DNA from: Edwardsiella hoshinae NBRC 105699 = ATCC 33379
Lineage (GTDB): Bacteria > Pseudomonadota > Gammaproteobacteria > Enterobacterales > Enterobacteriaceae
NCBI RefSeq assembly: GCF_000474215.1
Contig: NZ_BAUC01000020.1
Span: forward strand, 62,001-126,000
Reading direction: 5' to 3'
DNA length: 64,000 bases
Part shown: positions 54,237-63,736 of the stretch, piece by piece
Layout of the letters: each line of letters begins with the position of its first letter
How positions within the stretch are numbered: the first letter of the stretch is position 1
Made by a program: the position numbers and the translations under genes
Notes under the pieces: model-generated
Database searches by the model: none
Told to the model about the DNA's origin: nothing
Seen by the model: the letters and a program-made list of their open reading frames with translations, nothing else

Positions 54237-54439
54237 CGTTATTCTCCAGCGTCAATCTGTCACGTGTGCAGCGCATCACGCCGAGTGGCAGCATGAGGCT
54301 ATCGGTTATTTATCTTTTACATTCGCGGCGAAATCCGTGCATGACGTGTTCTTCTATCATTTTATTTATAAAAATAATTTTTTAGAACATAAAGAAAAAT
54401 ATCAACCTGATAACTAAAACTAAATTAATGGAGAATATT
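54237..54439 (+). promoter_or_regulatory. mdtJI 5' untranslated region
   Basis: About 200 bases, AT-rich toward mdtJ, between the leader ORF and mdtJ with no terminator-like U-tract hairpin. If mdtJI is regulated as in E. coli, Rho-dependent termination would act here; C-rich segments at about 54240-54290 could be Rho-loading sites. No guanidine riboswitch fold was recognised. Confidence 0.4.
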
Positions 54440-54823
54440 ATGATTTATTGGATCTTCTTAGCCTGTGCCATCAGTGCCGAAATCATCGGCACACTGGCGA
54501 TGAAGTGGGCCAGCGTCAACGGCAGCATCGGCGGCAATATCGTGATGTTACTGATGGTGGCGCTCTCTTATATTTTGTTGGCCTTCGCGGTTAAACGCGT
54601 GGCGCTGGGCGTCGCCTACGCCCTGTGGGAGGGCATCGGCATTCTGTTTATTACCCTGTTTAGCGTGCTGTGGTTCGGCGAGTCGCTCTCAGCGCTTAAG
54701 CTGGCGGGGTTGGCGTTGCTGGTGGGCGGTATCATCCTGCTGAAATCTGGCACGGTGAAACGTGGCTTGACCGGCTCGCAGGCACGCGCCGAGACGGCGG
54801 GGAGGACGCATGTCACCGTTTGA
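54440..54823 (+). CDS. mdtJ: Spermidine exporter subunit MdtJ (SMR family)
   Basis: MdtJ and MdtI form a heteromeric small multidrug resistance transporter that exports spermidine in E. coli. The ATG at 54440 has a strong SD (GGAG, 7 bases away) and gives 127 residues beginning [25 protein letters not shown]; an ATG at 54428 overlaps that SD. Four membrane spans are clear, with the conserved membrane Glu14 in the first span. [20 protein letters not shown] (about residues 56-75) is MdtJ-like. The C-terminal tail ([16 protein letters not shown]) is longer than usual. It overlaps mdtI by 14 bases. Confidence 0.92.
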   Translation: MIYWIFLACAISAEIIGTLAMKWASVNGSIGGNIVMLLMVALSYILLAFAVKRVALGVAYALWEGIGILFITLFSVLWFGESLSALKLAGLALLVGGIILLKSGTVKRGLTGSQARAETAGRTHVTV

Positions 54824-55139
54824 ATGGCTACATGCTGTTTGGCTGGGGGCGGCAGTGGTGCTGGAGATCGGCGCCAATATCCTGCTCAAGTGGTCCGATG
54901 GTTTCCGCCGCCCCTGGGTGGGCGTGCTCTCGCTGGGGGCGGTCTTAGCCGCGTTCGGCGCCTTGAGCCAAGCGGTAAAAGGGATCGAGTTGTCGGTCGC
55001 CTATGCCCTATGGGGTGGTTTTGGCATCATGGCGACTATGGCAGCGGGGTGGGTTCTGTTCGGTCAGCGTCTGAATCGGAAAGGATGGTGCGGATTGGTG
55101 CTGTTACTGGCCGGTATGGTGATGATTAAGCTGGCCTAA
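54810..55139 (+). CDS. mdtI: Spermidine exporter subunit MdtI (SMR family)
   Basis: This is the partner of MdtJ in the spermidine exporter. The 109-residue product (as in E. coli) begins [33 protein letters not shown], with the conserved membrane Glu19, then [41 protein letters not shown]. Four membrane spans are visible. The 14-base overlap with mdtJ implies coupled synthesis of the two subunits. Confidence 0.95.
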   Translation: MSPFEWLHAVWLGAAVVLEIGANILLKWSDGFRRPWVGVLSLGAVLAAFGALSQAVKGIELSVAYALWGGFGIMATMAAGWVLFGQRLNRKGWCGLVLLLAGMVMIKLA

Positions 55140-55222
55140 TGGCTATCTCGCGACTGGCCGGCAGGGGGATTCCCGCCGGCCTCGGCGCGTGCGCCAGGAG
55201 GGCCCATTAGTGGGCCGTTCTA

Positions 55223-55567
55223 TCAGCGGGCAGCGACGATCTTGATTTCGACCCGATACTGCGGGTGCATCAGCTTGGCCTGCACGGTACAGCGTACCGG
55301 TGCCTTGCCCGCGACTACCCAGGCGTCCCAAGCGGCGTTCATAGCCTCGAAATCCGCGCTGTCGGCCAGGAAGATGGTGGCATCCAGAACGCGGGTCTTA
55401 TCGCTGCCCAACTGGGCGAGCAGCATATCGATGGCCGCCAGTGCATTGGCGGTCTGCGCCGTGGCGTCGGCCTCCAGATTCTCCGGCACGCTGGTAAAAT
55501 AGATGGTGTCGTTGAAAACGGTGGCGTCCGACCAGCGTTTTTCCGGATTAATACGTTCGATAGACAT
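55223..55567 (-). CDS. yoaB: RidA-family protein YoaB
   Basis: RidA-family trimers remove reactive enamine/imine intermediates; the specific substrate of YoaB is not known. The 114-residue product (as in E. coli) shows RINPEKRWSDATVFNDTIYFTSVPEN (about residues 5-30), VLDATIFLADSADFEAMNAAWDAWV (about 60-84) and the signature APVRCTVQAKLMHPQYRVEIKIVA with the conserved arginine. It diverges from yoaA as in E. coli. A GGCCCA/TGGGCC hairpin just past the stop (55200-55215) lacks a U-tract. Confidence 0.94.
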   Translation of the reverse strand: MSIERINPEKRWSDATVFNDTIYFTSVPENLEADATAQTANALAAIDMLLAQLGSDKTRVLDATIFLADSADFEAMNAAWDAWVVAGKAPVRCTVQAKLMHPQYRVEIKIVAAR

Positions 55568-55735
55568 GTGTCACCCTGCTTGTCGTGTTGTTGGTATGCC
55601 GCCAGTATACCTAAAATGGGCACCGGCGGGCGAGCCTCTGCCGCCGCTTTCCCCGCGGCGGCTAGACAATAAAACGGCTATGGCGATGGAGCTTGCGCCG
55701 CGGAGTTGGCATAATTCCCCCACTATATTCCCGAG

Positions 55736-57685
55736 ATGAGAGATGCCGTGGCCGACGATTTTGCCCCCGACGGGCTATTAACCCAGAAAATACCCGGGTT
55801 CACCCCCCGTGAGGCACAACGCCAGATGGCGCAGGCAGTTGAGGAGACGATCCGCGCCCAGGGGCAATTAGTGGTCGAGGCGGGCACGGGGACGGGCAAG
55901 ACCTTCGCCTACTTGGTGCCCGCGTTGCGTTGTGGTCAGAAGGTGATCATCTCGACCGGCTCCAAGGCATTGCAGGATCAGCTGTATAACCGCGATCTGC
56001 CGTTGATGAAGACGGCGCTGGATTACCAGGGGGCGACCGCGCTGCTCAAGGGGCGCGCCAACTATCTGTGCAGCGAGCGTCTGGAGCAGCAGTCGTTGGC
56101 CGGAGGCGAGCTGGCACCGGCGCTGTTGGCTGAGTTGATGCAGGTGCGCAGCTGGTCAAGCCAGACCGAGGACGGCGACATCAGTCAGTGTCATGGCGTG
56201 GCCGAGGAGAGCGCGGTCTGGCCGTTGGTGACCAGCAATAATGACAACTGCTTGGGCGGCGACTGTCCCCACTACAAGGTGTGTTTCGTGGTCAAGGCGC
56301 GCCGTCGGGCGATGGAGGCGCAGGTGGTGGTGGTCAATCATCATCTGTTCCTGGCCGATTTGGTGGTCAAGGAAGGCGGCTTCGGCGAGTTGATCCCTGA
56401 AGCACAGGTGACCATCTTCGATGAAGCGCACCAGGTGCCGGATATCGCCAGCCAATATTTCGGTCAGCAACTCTCCAGCCGCCAGTTGGTGGATCTGGCG
56501 CGCGACATCATCATGGCCTATCGCACCGAGCTGCGTGATGTCGCTCAGTTGCAGAAGAGCGCCGATCTGCTGACGCAACGTAGTCTCGATCTGCGCATCG
56601 TCCTTGGCGATCCCGGTTTCCGCGGCAACCTGCGTGACATTCTGGCACAGAGCGAGGTGCGCCGCGCGCTGCTGCTGGTCGATGATGCGCTGGAGCTGTG
56701 CTACGACGTGATGAAAATGTCTCTTGGCCGTTCGGCGTTACTCGATGCCGCCTTCGAACGCGCGACCCTGTACCGTAATCGCCTGAAACGCCTTTCCGAT
56801 GTGAATCAGCCCGGCTACAGCTATTGGTACGAGTGTACCCCGCGCCATTTCGTGCTGGCATTGACGCCGCTAACGGTGGCGGAGAAGTTCCGCGAGGTGA
56901 TGCAGAGTAAGCCGGGGGCCTGGATCTTCACCTCCGCCACTCTGGCAGTAGAGGAGGAGGTGGCCTATTTCAGCGAGCGCTTAGGCTTGAGCGCGGCGCG
57001 TAGTCTGCTGCTGCCCAGCCCGTTCGACTATGCCCATCAGGCGTTGTTGTGCGTCCCACGTTTTCTGCCTGCGCCGAATCAGCCCGGTGCGGCCGTTCAG
57101 TTGGCGCGGATGCTCAGTCCGCTGATCGAGGCTAATAATGGGCGTTGTTTCTTTCTTTGTACCTCTCACGCCATGATGCGCGACTTGGCACAGGCGTTTC
57201 GTGCCAGCTTGACGCTACCGGTACTGGTGCAAGGGGAGAGCGGTAAGTCGCGTCTGTTAGCCGATTTTATCGCCGCGGGTAACGCCTTGTTGGTGGCGAC
57301 GGGCAGCTTCTGGGAAGGGGTGGACGTACGCGGTGACGCATTGAGCTGTGTGATCATCGACAAGCTGCCCTTCACCGCGCCGGACGATCCGTTACTTAAG
57401 GCCCGCATGGAAGATTGCCGGTTGCGGGGTGGTGACCCCTTTAGCCAGGTGCAGTTGCCCGATGCGGTGATCACCCTTAAGCAAGGGGTTGGGCGCTTGA
57501 TCCGTGATAGCCGCGACCGCGGGGTGATCGTCATTTGCGATAATCGCCTGGTGATGCGTCCCTATGGCGAAGTATTCCTGCGCAGCTTACCGCCGGCACC
57601 GCGTACTCGCGATTTGGCACGGGCCATTGACTTCCTGCGTGCGGTAGCGGCAACGGCGGGCAGTGAGTGCGCGCCGGCGAATTGA
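55736..57685 (+). CDS. yoaA: DinG/XPD-family helicase YoaA
   Basis: YoaA is an iron-sulfur 5'-3' DNA helicase that, with the HolC subunit of DNA polymerase III, helps repair damaged forks in E. coli. The 649-residue product has Walker A VVEAGTGTGKTFAYLVPAL (about residues 43-61), an Fe-S region with cysteines in NYLCSERL and NCLGGDCPHYKVC (about 107-180), the DEAH box in TIFDEAHQVPD (about 223-233) and late helicase motifs SFWEGVDVRGDAL and TLKQGVGRLIRD. A GTG at 55748 matching the E. coli start (xDDFAPDG) is an alternative. No LexA box was found upstream. Confidence 0.94.
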   Translation: MRDAVADDFAPDGLLTQKIPGFTPREAQRQMAQAVEETIRAQGQLVVEAGTGTGKTFAYLVPALRCGQKVIISTGSKALQDQLYNRDLPLMKTALDYQGATALLKGRANYLCSERLEQQSLAGGELAPALLAELMQVRSWSSQTEDGDISQCHGVAEESAVWPLVTSNNDNCLGGDCPHYKVCFVVKARRRAMEAQVVVVNHHLFLADLVVKEGGFGELIPEAQVTIFDEAHQVPDIASQYFGQQLSSRQLVDLARDIIMAYRTELRDVAQLQKSADLLTQRSLDLRIVLGDPGFRGNLRDILAQSEVRRALLLVDDALELCYDVMKMSLGRSALLDAAFERATLYRNRLKRLSDVNQPGYSYWYECTPRHFVLALTPLTVAEKFREVMQSKPGAWIFTSATLAVEEEVAYFSERLGLSAARSLLLPSPFDYAHQALLCVPRFLPAPNQPGAAVQLARMLSPLIEANNGRCFFLCTSHAMMRDLAQAFRASLTLPVLVQGESGKSRLLADFIAAGNALLVATGSFWEGVDVRGDALSCVIIDKLPFTAPDDPLLKARMEDCRLRGGDPFSQVQLPDAVITLKQGVGRLIRDSRDRGVIVICDNRLVMRPYGEVFLRSLPPAPRTRDLARAIDFLRAVAATAGSECAPAN

Positions 57686-57758
57686 GAAATACAGCGTTAG
57701 GGGGCTGTGTTATCATTCTCTAAATCAGTAACTCATTTATTTTCCTGCCGAGGTTGGC

Positions 57759-58460
57759 ATGTCCACGCGAATTTTAGCGATTGATACTGCAACGGAAGCC
57801 TGTTCCGTTGCCCTGTGGAATAACGGCGCAAGCCTGGCGCAGTTCGAACTCTGCCCACGCGAGCACACACAACGTATCCTGCCGATGGTACAGCAGATCC
57901 TGGCCGAAGCCGGTTTGACGCTGGCGCAATTGGATGCGCTGGCCTTCGGGCGCGGACCCGGGAGTTTCACCGGGGTCCGCATTGGTATCGGCATCGCACA
58001 AGGGCTGGCGCTGGGCGCGGATCTGCCGCTGCTGGGCATCTCTACACTGGCGACCATGGCGCAAGGCGCTTGGCGTCTCACTGCGGCTAATCAGGTGTTG
58101 AGTGCCATTGATGCACGCATGGGCGAGGTCTATTGGGGCGAATACCGGCGTACCGCCGACGGCGTGTGGCAGGGGGAGGCCAGCGAGGCAGTGCTGAGTC
58201 CGCAGCAAGTGACTGAGCGGGTGACCGCCTTGCAGGGCGAGTGGGCCACAGTCGGCACGGGCTGGCAGACGTATCCGGCCATGGCGGCGGACAGTAGCCT
58301 GTTGTTGCGAGACGGGCAGATGTTGTTGCCGCACGCCGAGGATATGTTGCCACTGGCGTTGCATGCCTGGCAGACGGGAGCGGTACTGGCGGTCGAACAA
58401 GCGCAACCGGTCTACCTGCGCAACGAGGTAACCTGGAAAAAACTGCCGGGACGCGGTTAA
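57759..58460 (+). CDS. tsaB: tRNA threonylcarbamoyl-adenosine modification protein TsaB
   Basis: TsaB is a partner of TsaD in making t6A37 in tRNAs that read ANN codons. The 233-residue product (E. coli 231) has the ASKHA-type N-terminal [17 protein letters not shown] (about residues 5-21), [15 protein letters not shown] and [24 protein letters not shown] (about 67-90). It follows yoaA after 73 bases and precedes yeaY, as in E. coli. Confidence 0.96.
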   Translation: MSTRILAIDTATEACSVALWNNGASLAQFELCPREHTQRILPMVQQILAEAGLTLAQLDALAFGRGPGSFTGVRIGIGIAQGLALGADLPLLGISTLATMAQGAWRLTAANQVLSAIDARMGEVYWGEYRRTADGVWQGEASEAVLSPQQVTERVTALQGEWATVGTGWQTYPAMAADSSLLLRDGQMLLPHAEDMLPLALHAWQTGAVLAVEQAQPVYLRNEVTWKKLPGRG

Positions 58461-58560
58461 GCCGCTATGCGGCGGGAACCCGCTCGCTGGACGCGAGTCT
58501 AATTAGCTGAAGTCATGAGATTTGCCCGGCACAGATCGACCGGGCTAACGGAGGGTGAGA

Positions 58561-59172
58561 ATGAGTCGGCGAAAAATAAGGGCTATCGCGGCGGCGAGCG
58601 TCGTCGGGTTGATGGGGCTGCTGGCCGGCTGCGTGAGCGTGCCGGAATCGGTGCGCGGCACCTCGGCGACGCCGCAGCAGAATTTTGTGGCGGTGCATAA
58701 TGCGCCCGATCTGTACGTCGGTCAGGAGGCGCGTTTCGGCGGTATGGTGGTCAACGTGACCAATAAGAAAACCGCCAGCTACCTGGAGATCGCCGTGATG
58801 CCGTTGGATGAGGGCGCGCGTCCGATCCTCGGTCAGGCGGCCCAGGGGCGTATCTTGGCCAAGAGCGTTAATTTCTTGGACCCGGTCAACTTTAATCACC
58901 AGTTAGTCACTGTGGTCGGCCCACTGACGGGCAGCGTCGCGGGTAAGATCGGTCAGACACCGTACACCTTCGTAACCATGGATATCGGCGGTTACCAGCG
59001 TTGGCAGGTCGATCAGCAGGTGATCATGCCGCCGCAGCCGTTAGGACTCACGCCCTGGGGCTATGATCCTTACTGGCGTGGCCCTTACTGGGGGCCGGGC
59101 TTCGGCCCCGGTTGGGGATGGAGTGCGCCGATGCCGGCCCGCATCGAAAGCGTGGTAGTGCCGCAGGGTTAA
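58561..59172 (+). CDS. yeaY: Slp-family outer-membrane lipoprotein YeaY
   Basis: YeaY is a Slp-like lipoprotein of unknown function. The ATG at 58561, preceded by GGAGGG, gives 203 residues. The signal peptide (RRKIRAIAAASVVGLMGLL) ends in lipobox LAGC. The Slp domain follows with NAPDLYVGQEARFGGMVVNV (about residues 47-66), LEIAVMPLDEGARP and the C-terminal Pro/Gly/Trp/Tyr-rich tail (DPYWRGPYWGPGFGPGWGW, about 170-188), which resembles the family's low-complexity ends. A GTG two codons earlier overlaps the SD and is less likely. Confidence 0.92.
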   Translation: MSRRKIRAIAAASVVGLMGLLAGCVSVPESVRGTSATPQQNFVAVHNAPDLYVGQEARFGGMVVNVTNKKTASYLEIAVMPLDEGARPILGQAAQGRILAKSVNFLDPVNFNHQLVTVVGPLTGSVAGKIGQTPYTFVTMDIGGYQRWQVDQQVIMPPQPLGLTPWGYDPYWRGPYWGPGFGPGWGWSAPMPARIESVVVPQG

Positions 59173-59475
59173 CGGCGGCTCCGCTGCGCAAAGCGTGGCC
59201 AGTGCTGAATTAAAAGCGGGCGAACTGCCTCATAACAGGGAGATTTAGGTGCCATCGCGCCGCTTCGGGTATAAAATGGCACGCTGCCGCGCAGGCGACC
59301 GGTTTGGAGTAGGCCGCGCGGCGCTTAACAAAGCAACCCCGCCCTGCGGGGTTATTTGTTTTTGATGCCAGGAGGGCATATTCACGACGGCGATCGCCAG
59401 TCGCGGCTCGGCGCTCCGCGTCATGCGCGGCGATCGTCATCCCCTCATACAGATAAGAAACAAGGGAGAAGCACC
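59173..59475 (+). other. yeaY-fadD intergenic region
   Basis: 303 bases. A -10-like TATAAA lies at 59269 and a good hairpin terminator at 59335-59363, leaving room for a short transcript of about 80 bases between them. No FadR operator (AACTGGTC-N-GACCAGTT type) was recognised upstream of fadD. No ORF is convincing. Confidence 0.4.
59335..59363 (+). terminator. Terminator between yeaY and fadD
   Basis: The arms AACCCCGC and GCGGGGTT with a 3-base loop are followed by the T-rich ATTTGTTTTT. It is 160 bases past yeaY, so it may end a readthrough or separate short transcript. Confidence 0.7.
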
Positions 59476-61155
59476 TTGGAAAAGGTTTGGCTTAAACGCT
59501 ATCCGGAAGATGTACCAGCGGAAATCAATCCGGATCACTACGCGTCATTGGTGGAGATGTTTGAACACGCCGTCGCGCGTTATGCGGATCAGCCTGCGTT
59601 CATCAATATGGGGCAGGTGATGACCTTCCGCAAACTGGAGGAGCGCAGCCGCGCCTTTGCCGCCTATCTGCAAAATGGCCTCGGTTTGCACAAGGGGGAG
59701 CGCGTGGCGTTGATGATGCCCAACCTGTTGCAGTACCCCATCGCCTTATTTGGCATCCTGCGAGCCGGGATGGTGGCGGTCAACGTCAATCCGTTATATA
59801 CCCCGCGCGAATTAGCGCATCAGTTGAACGATAGCGGCGCCAGCGCGATCGTCATCGTCTCTAACTTTGCCCACACCTTGGAGAAAGTGGTGTATTCGAC
59901 CCAGGTGCGTCACGTCATCCTGACGCGTATGGGCGATCAGTTGCCAGCGGCCAAGGGGACGTTGGTCAACTTCGTGGTTAAGTACATCAAGCGTCTGGTG
60001 CCGAAGTATAACCTGCCGGATGCCATCTCTTTCCGCCGGGTATTGCAGCGTGGACGGCGCATGCAGTACGTCAAGCCCGACATCGCCAACGACGATCTGG
60101 CTTTCTTGCAGTATACCGGCGGTACCACCGGTGTCGCCAAGGGAGCGATGCTCACGCACCGCAACATGCAAGCGAATCTGGAGCAGGCCAAGGCGGCCTA
60201 TGGCCCGTTGCTGCAACGCGGCCATGAGATGGTGGTGACAGCCCTGCCGTTGTATCACGTCTTTGCCTTGACGGTGAATTGCTTGCTGTTTATCGAGATG
60301 GGCGGGCGTAACCTTCTGATCACCAACCCGCGCGACATTGCTGGCATGGTGCGTGAACTGAGTCGTTACCGTTTCACCGCGTTGACCGGGGTGAACACCC
60401 TGTTTAACGCCTTGTTACACAACGAAGATTTCCGTGAACTGGACTTTTCGTCGCTGCGGCTGTCGGTCGGCGGTGGTATGCCGGTGCAGCAAGCGGTGGC
60501 CGAGCGTTGGGAAAAGCTGACCGGGCATCATTTGCTGGAAGGCTACGGCCTGACAGAGTGTTCGCCGCTGGTGGCGGGGAACCCTTATGATCTGAAACGC
60601 TACAGCGGTAGTATCGGTCTGCCGGTACCCTCGACCCTGGTGCGTCTGGTGGACGACGAGGGGCGCGAGGTGGCGTTGGGTGAAGCGGGAGAGTTGCAGG
60701 TGCGAGGGCCGCAAGTGATGCGCGGTTACTGGCAACGACCGGAGGCGACCGATGAGATCATGCGCGATGGTTGGCTGGCGACCGGTGACATCTGTACCAT
60801 GGACGAACTCGGCTTCTTGCGTATCGTCGATCGGAAGAAAGATATGATCTTGGTCTCCGGTTTCAACGTCTACCCTAACGAGATCGAGGAGGTGGTCGCC
60901 ATGCATCCTAAGGTGCTGGAATGTGCCGCCATCGGCGTACCGAGCGCAAGTTCGGGCGAGATGGTCAAGGTGTGCGTGGTCAAGCGCGATCCCAGCCTGA
61001 CTCGCGATGAATTGGTGAGCCATTGTCGCCGTCATCTGACCGGCTATAAGGTGCCGAAACAGATCGTATTCTACAACGAGCTGCCGAAGAGCAACGTGGG
61101 TAAAATCCTGCGCCGGGTTCTACGCGAGGAGCAGACAGCGGGTGACAAGCCGTAG
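59476..61155 (+). CDS. fadD: Long-chain fatty acyl-CoA synthetase
   Basis: FadD activates imported fatty acids with ATP and CoA at the inner membrane, starting beta-oxidation. The TTG at 59476 ([21 protein letters not shown]) gives 559 residues; E. coli fadD also starts with TTG. The ATP loop is [18 protein letters not shown] (about residues 213-230), then [10 protein letters not shown] (about 357-366) and the FACS signature [17 protein letters not shown]...[20 protein letters not shown] (about 431-470). The end NVGKILRR carries the catalytic lysine. An upstream in-frame ATG at 59356 overlaps the terminator and is rejected. Confidence 0.96.
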   Translation: MEKVWLKRYPEDVPAEINPDHYASLVEMFEHAVARYADQPAFINMGQVMTFRKLEERSRAFAAYLQNGLGLHKGERVALMMPNLLQYPIALFGILRAGMVAVNVNPLYTPRELAHQLNDSGASAIVIVSNFAHTLEKVVYSTQVRHVILTRMGDQLPAAKGTLVNFVVKYIKRLVPKYNLPDAISFRRVLQRGRRMQYVKPDIANDDLAFLQYTGGTTGVAKGAMLTHRNMQANLEQAKAAYGPLLQRGHEMVVTALPLYHVFALTVNCLLFIEMGGRNLLITNPRDIAGMVRELSRYRFTALTGVNTLFNALLHNEDFRELDFSSLRLSVGGGMPVQQAVAERWEKLTGHHLLEGYGLTECSPLVAGNPYDLKRYSGSIGLPVPSTLVRLVDDEGREVALGEAGELQVRGPQVMRGYWQRPEATDEIMRDGWLATGDICTMDELGFLRIVDRKKDMILVSGFNVYPNEIEEVVAMHPKVLECAAIGVPSASSGEMVKVCVVKRDPSLTRDELVSHCRRHLTGYKVPKQIVFYNELPKSNVGKILRRVLREEQTAGDKP

Positions 61156-61290
61156 TCTCGGCGCGTACGCTGTCAGCGGTTTCTGTCTTGGGCGTCGGCA
61201 TTCATGCCAGCGCACAGTTTTGGTGCCGGTACTGATACCGGGCCACTCGAGCGCGTCGGGCCGCGAGCCTGGCGCCGGAATGAGATTATT

Positions 61291-62409
61291 ATGTTGAAGT
61301 ATCAGTTGATTACATCGAACGGCGCGCTACAGGATGTCTGCGAGCGCGCCAGCGCGTTTCCTTATGTCGCGCTGGATACGGAGTTTGTCCGTACCCGCAC
61401 TTACTATCCGCAGCTGGGGCTGGTGCAGCTGTATGACGGTGAAACCCTGTCACTGATCGATCCGCTGCCGATTTCCGACTGGCAGCCGTTTGTCGATCTG
61501 TTGCGTAATCCGCAGGTCGTCAAACTGCTGCACGCCGGTAGCGAGGATCTGGAGGTCTTCTTGCATGATTTCCAGACGCTGCCTCAGCCGATGATCGACA
61601 CGCAGATCTTGGCGGCTTTCACCGGGCGCCCGCTCTCCAGTGGCTTTGCCGCCATGGTCAACGCCTACTTGGGTGTCGAGTTGGACAAGAGCGAGTCGCG
61701 TACCGACTGGCTGGCCCGTCCGCTTAGCGAGCGCCAATGCGACTACGCGGCGGCGGACGTCTATTACCTGTTGCCGATGGCGCATAAATTGCTGGCAGAG
61801 GTGGAAGGCAGTGGGTGGTTACCGGCGGCGCAAGACGAGTGTCAGGCACTGTGCCGTCGACGTTCGGAGGTCGTCGACCCCAGCCAGGTCTACCGTGAGA
61901 TGAGCAATGCTTGGCAACTGCGTCCGCGCCAGCTGGCGTGCTTGCAGCGGCTGGGGGCGTGGCGCCTGAATCTAGCCCGTAGCCGCGACATGGCGGTTAA
62001 CTTCGTGGTACGTGAGGAGAGCCTATGGCAGATCGCGCGCTACCTGCCCGGCTCCATGGGCGAGCTGAGCGAATTGGGTGTTAGCGGCCCAGAGATCCGT
62101 TATCACGGCAAAGCGATGCTGGAGATCGTCGCGCAGAGCGCGGCGTTGACCGACGATCAGTTGCCGCCTGCCGTTGAGCGGCTGATCGACCATGCCGGTT
62201 ATAAGCAGGCGTTTAAACATCTCAAGGCATTGGTGCAGCAGGTGGCGGAGCAACAGGGGTTGACGGCGGAACTGATCGCCTCACGACGCCAGATCAACCA
62301 GTTACTCAGTGTACATTGGGGCTTGAAGGACGAGCAGCCGGAACTGTTGAGCGCGTGGCGCGGCCAGTTATTGGCCGAGCGACTGCAAGCGCTGCTGCAA
62401 AAAATATAA
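61291..62409 (+). CDS. rnd: Ribonuclease D
   Basis: RNase D is a 3'-5' exonuclease that trims tRNA and small RNA precursors. The ATG at 61291 gives 372 residues (E. coli 375); a TTG immediately after it is the position of the E. coli start. DEDD-family motifs are VALDTEFVRTRTYY (about residues 24-37), LHAGSEDLEVFLHDF (about 81-95) and the DEDDy motif CDYAAADVYYLLP (about 150-162). Two HRDC domains follow (about 210-290 and 300-372, with QLRPRQLACLQRL). The longer frame from 61204 has no family support. Confidence 0.95.
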   Translation: MLKYQLITSNGALQDVCERASAFPYVALDTEFVRTRTYYPQLGLVQLYDGETLSLIDPLPISDWQPFVDLLRNPQVVKLLHAGSEDLEVFLHDFQTLPQPMIDTQILAAFTGRPLSSGFAAMVNAYLGVELDKSESRTDWLARPLSERQCDYAAADVYYLLPMAHKLLAEVEGSGWLPAAQDECQALCRRRSEVVDPSQVYREMSNAWQLRPRQLACLQRLGAWRLNLARSRDMAVNFVVREESLWQIARYLPGSMGELSELGVSGPEIRYHGKAMLEIVAQSAALTDDQLPPAVERLIDHAGYKQAFKHLKALVQQVAEQQGLTAELIASRRQINQLLSVHWGLKDEQPELLSAWRGQLLAERLQALLQKI

Positions 62410-62425
62410 TCGCGGATTAATAAAT

Positions 62426-62454
62426 AATAAAGGCAGCGTGACGCTGCCTTTATT
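62426..62454. terminator. Bidirectional terminator after rnd
   Basis: The perfect 13-bp arms AATAAAGGCAGCG and CGCTGCCTTTATT close on a 3-base loop, 17 bases past rnd. Confidence 0.85.
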
Positions 62455-62455
62455 G

Positions 62456-62495
62456 TCTGTAAGATAAAATTGATTTACTCATTTTATCTTACAGA
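62456..62495. repeat. 15-bp perfect inverted repeat next to the rnd terminator
   Basis: TCTGTAAGATAAAAT and ATTTTATCTTACAGA are separated by 10 bases. It abuts the rnd terminator and lies 130 bases beyond the minE stop. On either strand it could be a second terminator stem or an operator. The remaining gap to minE (62496-62624) shows nothing else. Confidence 0.7.
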
Positions 62496-62624
62496 TAATG
62501 CCCACCACGCGATAATAATCAGATTATTCCCGCCAGGCGGCGCAATAATAAACCAGGAACGCACCGTTTATCTGTTTATTTATCCAGTTATTCTCCGCTT
62601 AAATAAGGGAACGACGGATAAAAA

Positions 62625-62894
62625 TCATTTGGCGGCTTCTTCGCTTTCCGGCAAGGTGACATTCAGCTCCAACACCGAAATATCATCCCCTTTTTGTTCC
62701 AATTGTACGCTAACCATTTCTGGATCAATCTGTACATACTTACAGATCACCGCTAACAGATCGCGTTTTAACTGCGGCAAATAGTGCGGTTCACTGTCGC
62801 CCCGGCGCCGCTCCGCGACGATGATTTGTAGCCGTTCCTTGGCGATATTGGCTGTCGTCTTTTTACGCGACAGGAAGAAATCAAGTAATGCCAT
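62625..62894 (-). CDS. minE: Cell division topological specificity factor MinE
   Basis: MinE stimulates MinD ATPase and drives the pole-to-pole Min oscillation that keeps the division site at midcell. The 89-residue product (E. coli 88) has the membrane-targeting start [30 protein letters not shown], the anti-MinCD helix within residues about 12-31, then the dimerisation domain with [23 protein letters not shown]. The stop-to-start gap to minD is 3 bases. Confidence 0.97.
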   Translation of the reverse strand: MALLDFFLSRKKTTANIAKERLQIIVAERRRGDSEPHYLPQLKRDLLAVICKYVQIDPEMVSVQLEQKGDDISVLELNVTLPESEEAAK

Positions 62895-62897
62895 CTC

Positions 62898-63710
62898 TTA
62901 TCCCCCGAACAGGCGCTTCAGGAAGCCCTTCTTCTCTTCTTCAACAAAACGGAACTGGCGCTCTTCGCCCATCAGGCGCTCGACCGTATCACGGTAGGCC
63001 TGGCCCGCATCGGATTCATTATCCAAGATCACCGGTTCGCCCTGGTTAGAGGCGCGCAACACCGAGGGGCTCTCTGGGATCACCCCGACCAGCGGAATAC
63101 GCAGGATTTCCAGCACATCCTCCATGCTCAACATGTCGCCGCGGCTAACGCGTCCCGGATTATAACGGGTGAGCAACAGATGTTCTTTGATCGGCTCGTC
63201 GCCATTCTCCGCCCGGCGAGACTTGGAGGAGAGAATGCCGAGGATACGGTCGGAATCGCGTACCGAGGAGACCTCGGGGTTAGTGGTGATGATGGCCTCA
63301 TCGGCGAAGTAGAGCGCCATCAGCGCGCCCGTTTCGATCCCCGCCGGCGAGTCGCAAATGATGAACTCAAAGTCCATCGCTTGCAGATCATTCAATACCT
63401 TCTCCACGCCTTCACGGGTTAGCGCATCTTTATCGCGCGTCTGCGAAGCGGGCAGGATGAACAAATTCTCGGTGCGCTTATCCTTGATCAGCGCCTGGTT
63501 CAGGGTCGCGTCTCCCTGGATGACGTTGACAAAGTCATAGACCACGCGGCGTTCGCAGCCCATGATCAGATCGAGGTTACGTAGGCCAATGTCAAAGTCG
63601 ATAACAACGGTTTTCTTGCCTTTCTGTGCCAGTCCGGTTGCGATGGCCGCGCTCGATGTAGTCTTGCCAACGCCCCCTTTACCCGATGTAACAACAATAA
63701 TGCGTGCCAT
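62898..63710 (-). CDS. minD: Septum-site determining ATPase MinD
   Basis: MinD binds the membrane when ATP-bound, recruits MinC and is released by MinE. The 270-residue product (as in E. coli) begins MARIIVVTSGKGGVGKTTSSAAIA with the deviant Walker A KGGVGKTT (residues 11-18), followed by VVIDFDIGLRNLDL (about 36-49), ICDSPAGIETG (about 118-128) and the C-terminal amphipathic membrane helix EEEKKGFLKRLFGG. It lies between minC and minE on the minus strand. Confidence 0.98.
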   Translation of the reverse strand: MARIIVVTSGKGGVGKTTSSAAIATGLAQKGKKTVVIDFDIGLRNLDLIMGCERRVVYDFVNVIQGDATLNQALIKDKRTENLFILPASQTRDKDALTREGVEKVLNDLQAMDFEFIICDSPAGIETGALMALYFADEAIITTNPEVSSVRDSDRILGILSSKSRRAENGDEPIKEHLLLTRYNPGRVSRGDMLSMEDVLEILRIPLVGVIPESPSVLRASNQGEPVILDNESDAGQAYRDTVERLMGEERQFRFVEEEKKGFLKRLFGG

Positions 63711-63736
63711 GAAAAATATCCTTTTTGGAGAAGGGC

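Noticed and set aside
54061-54439. Guanidine (ykkC-type) riboswitch upstream of SMR genes
   Set aside because: SMR genes suggested one, but the proteins are MdtJ/MdtI (spermidine), not guanidinium exporters, and no paired ACGR-loop hairpins were found.
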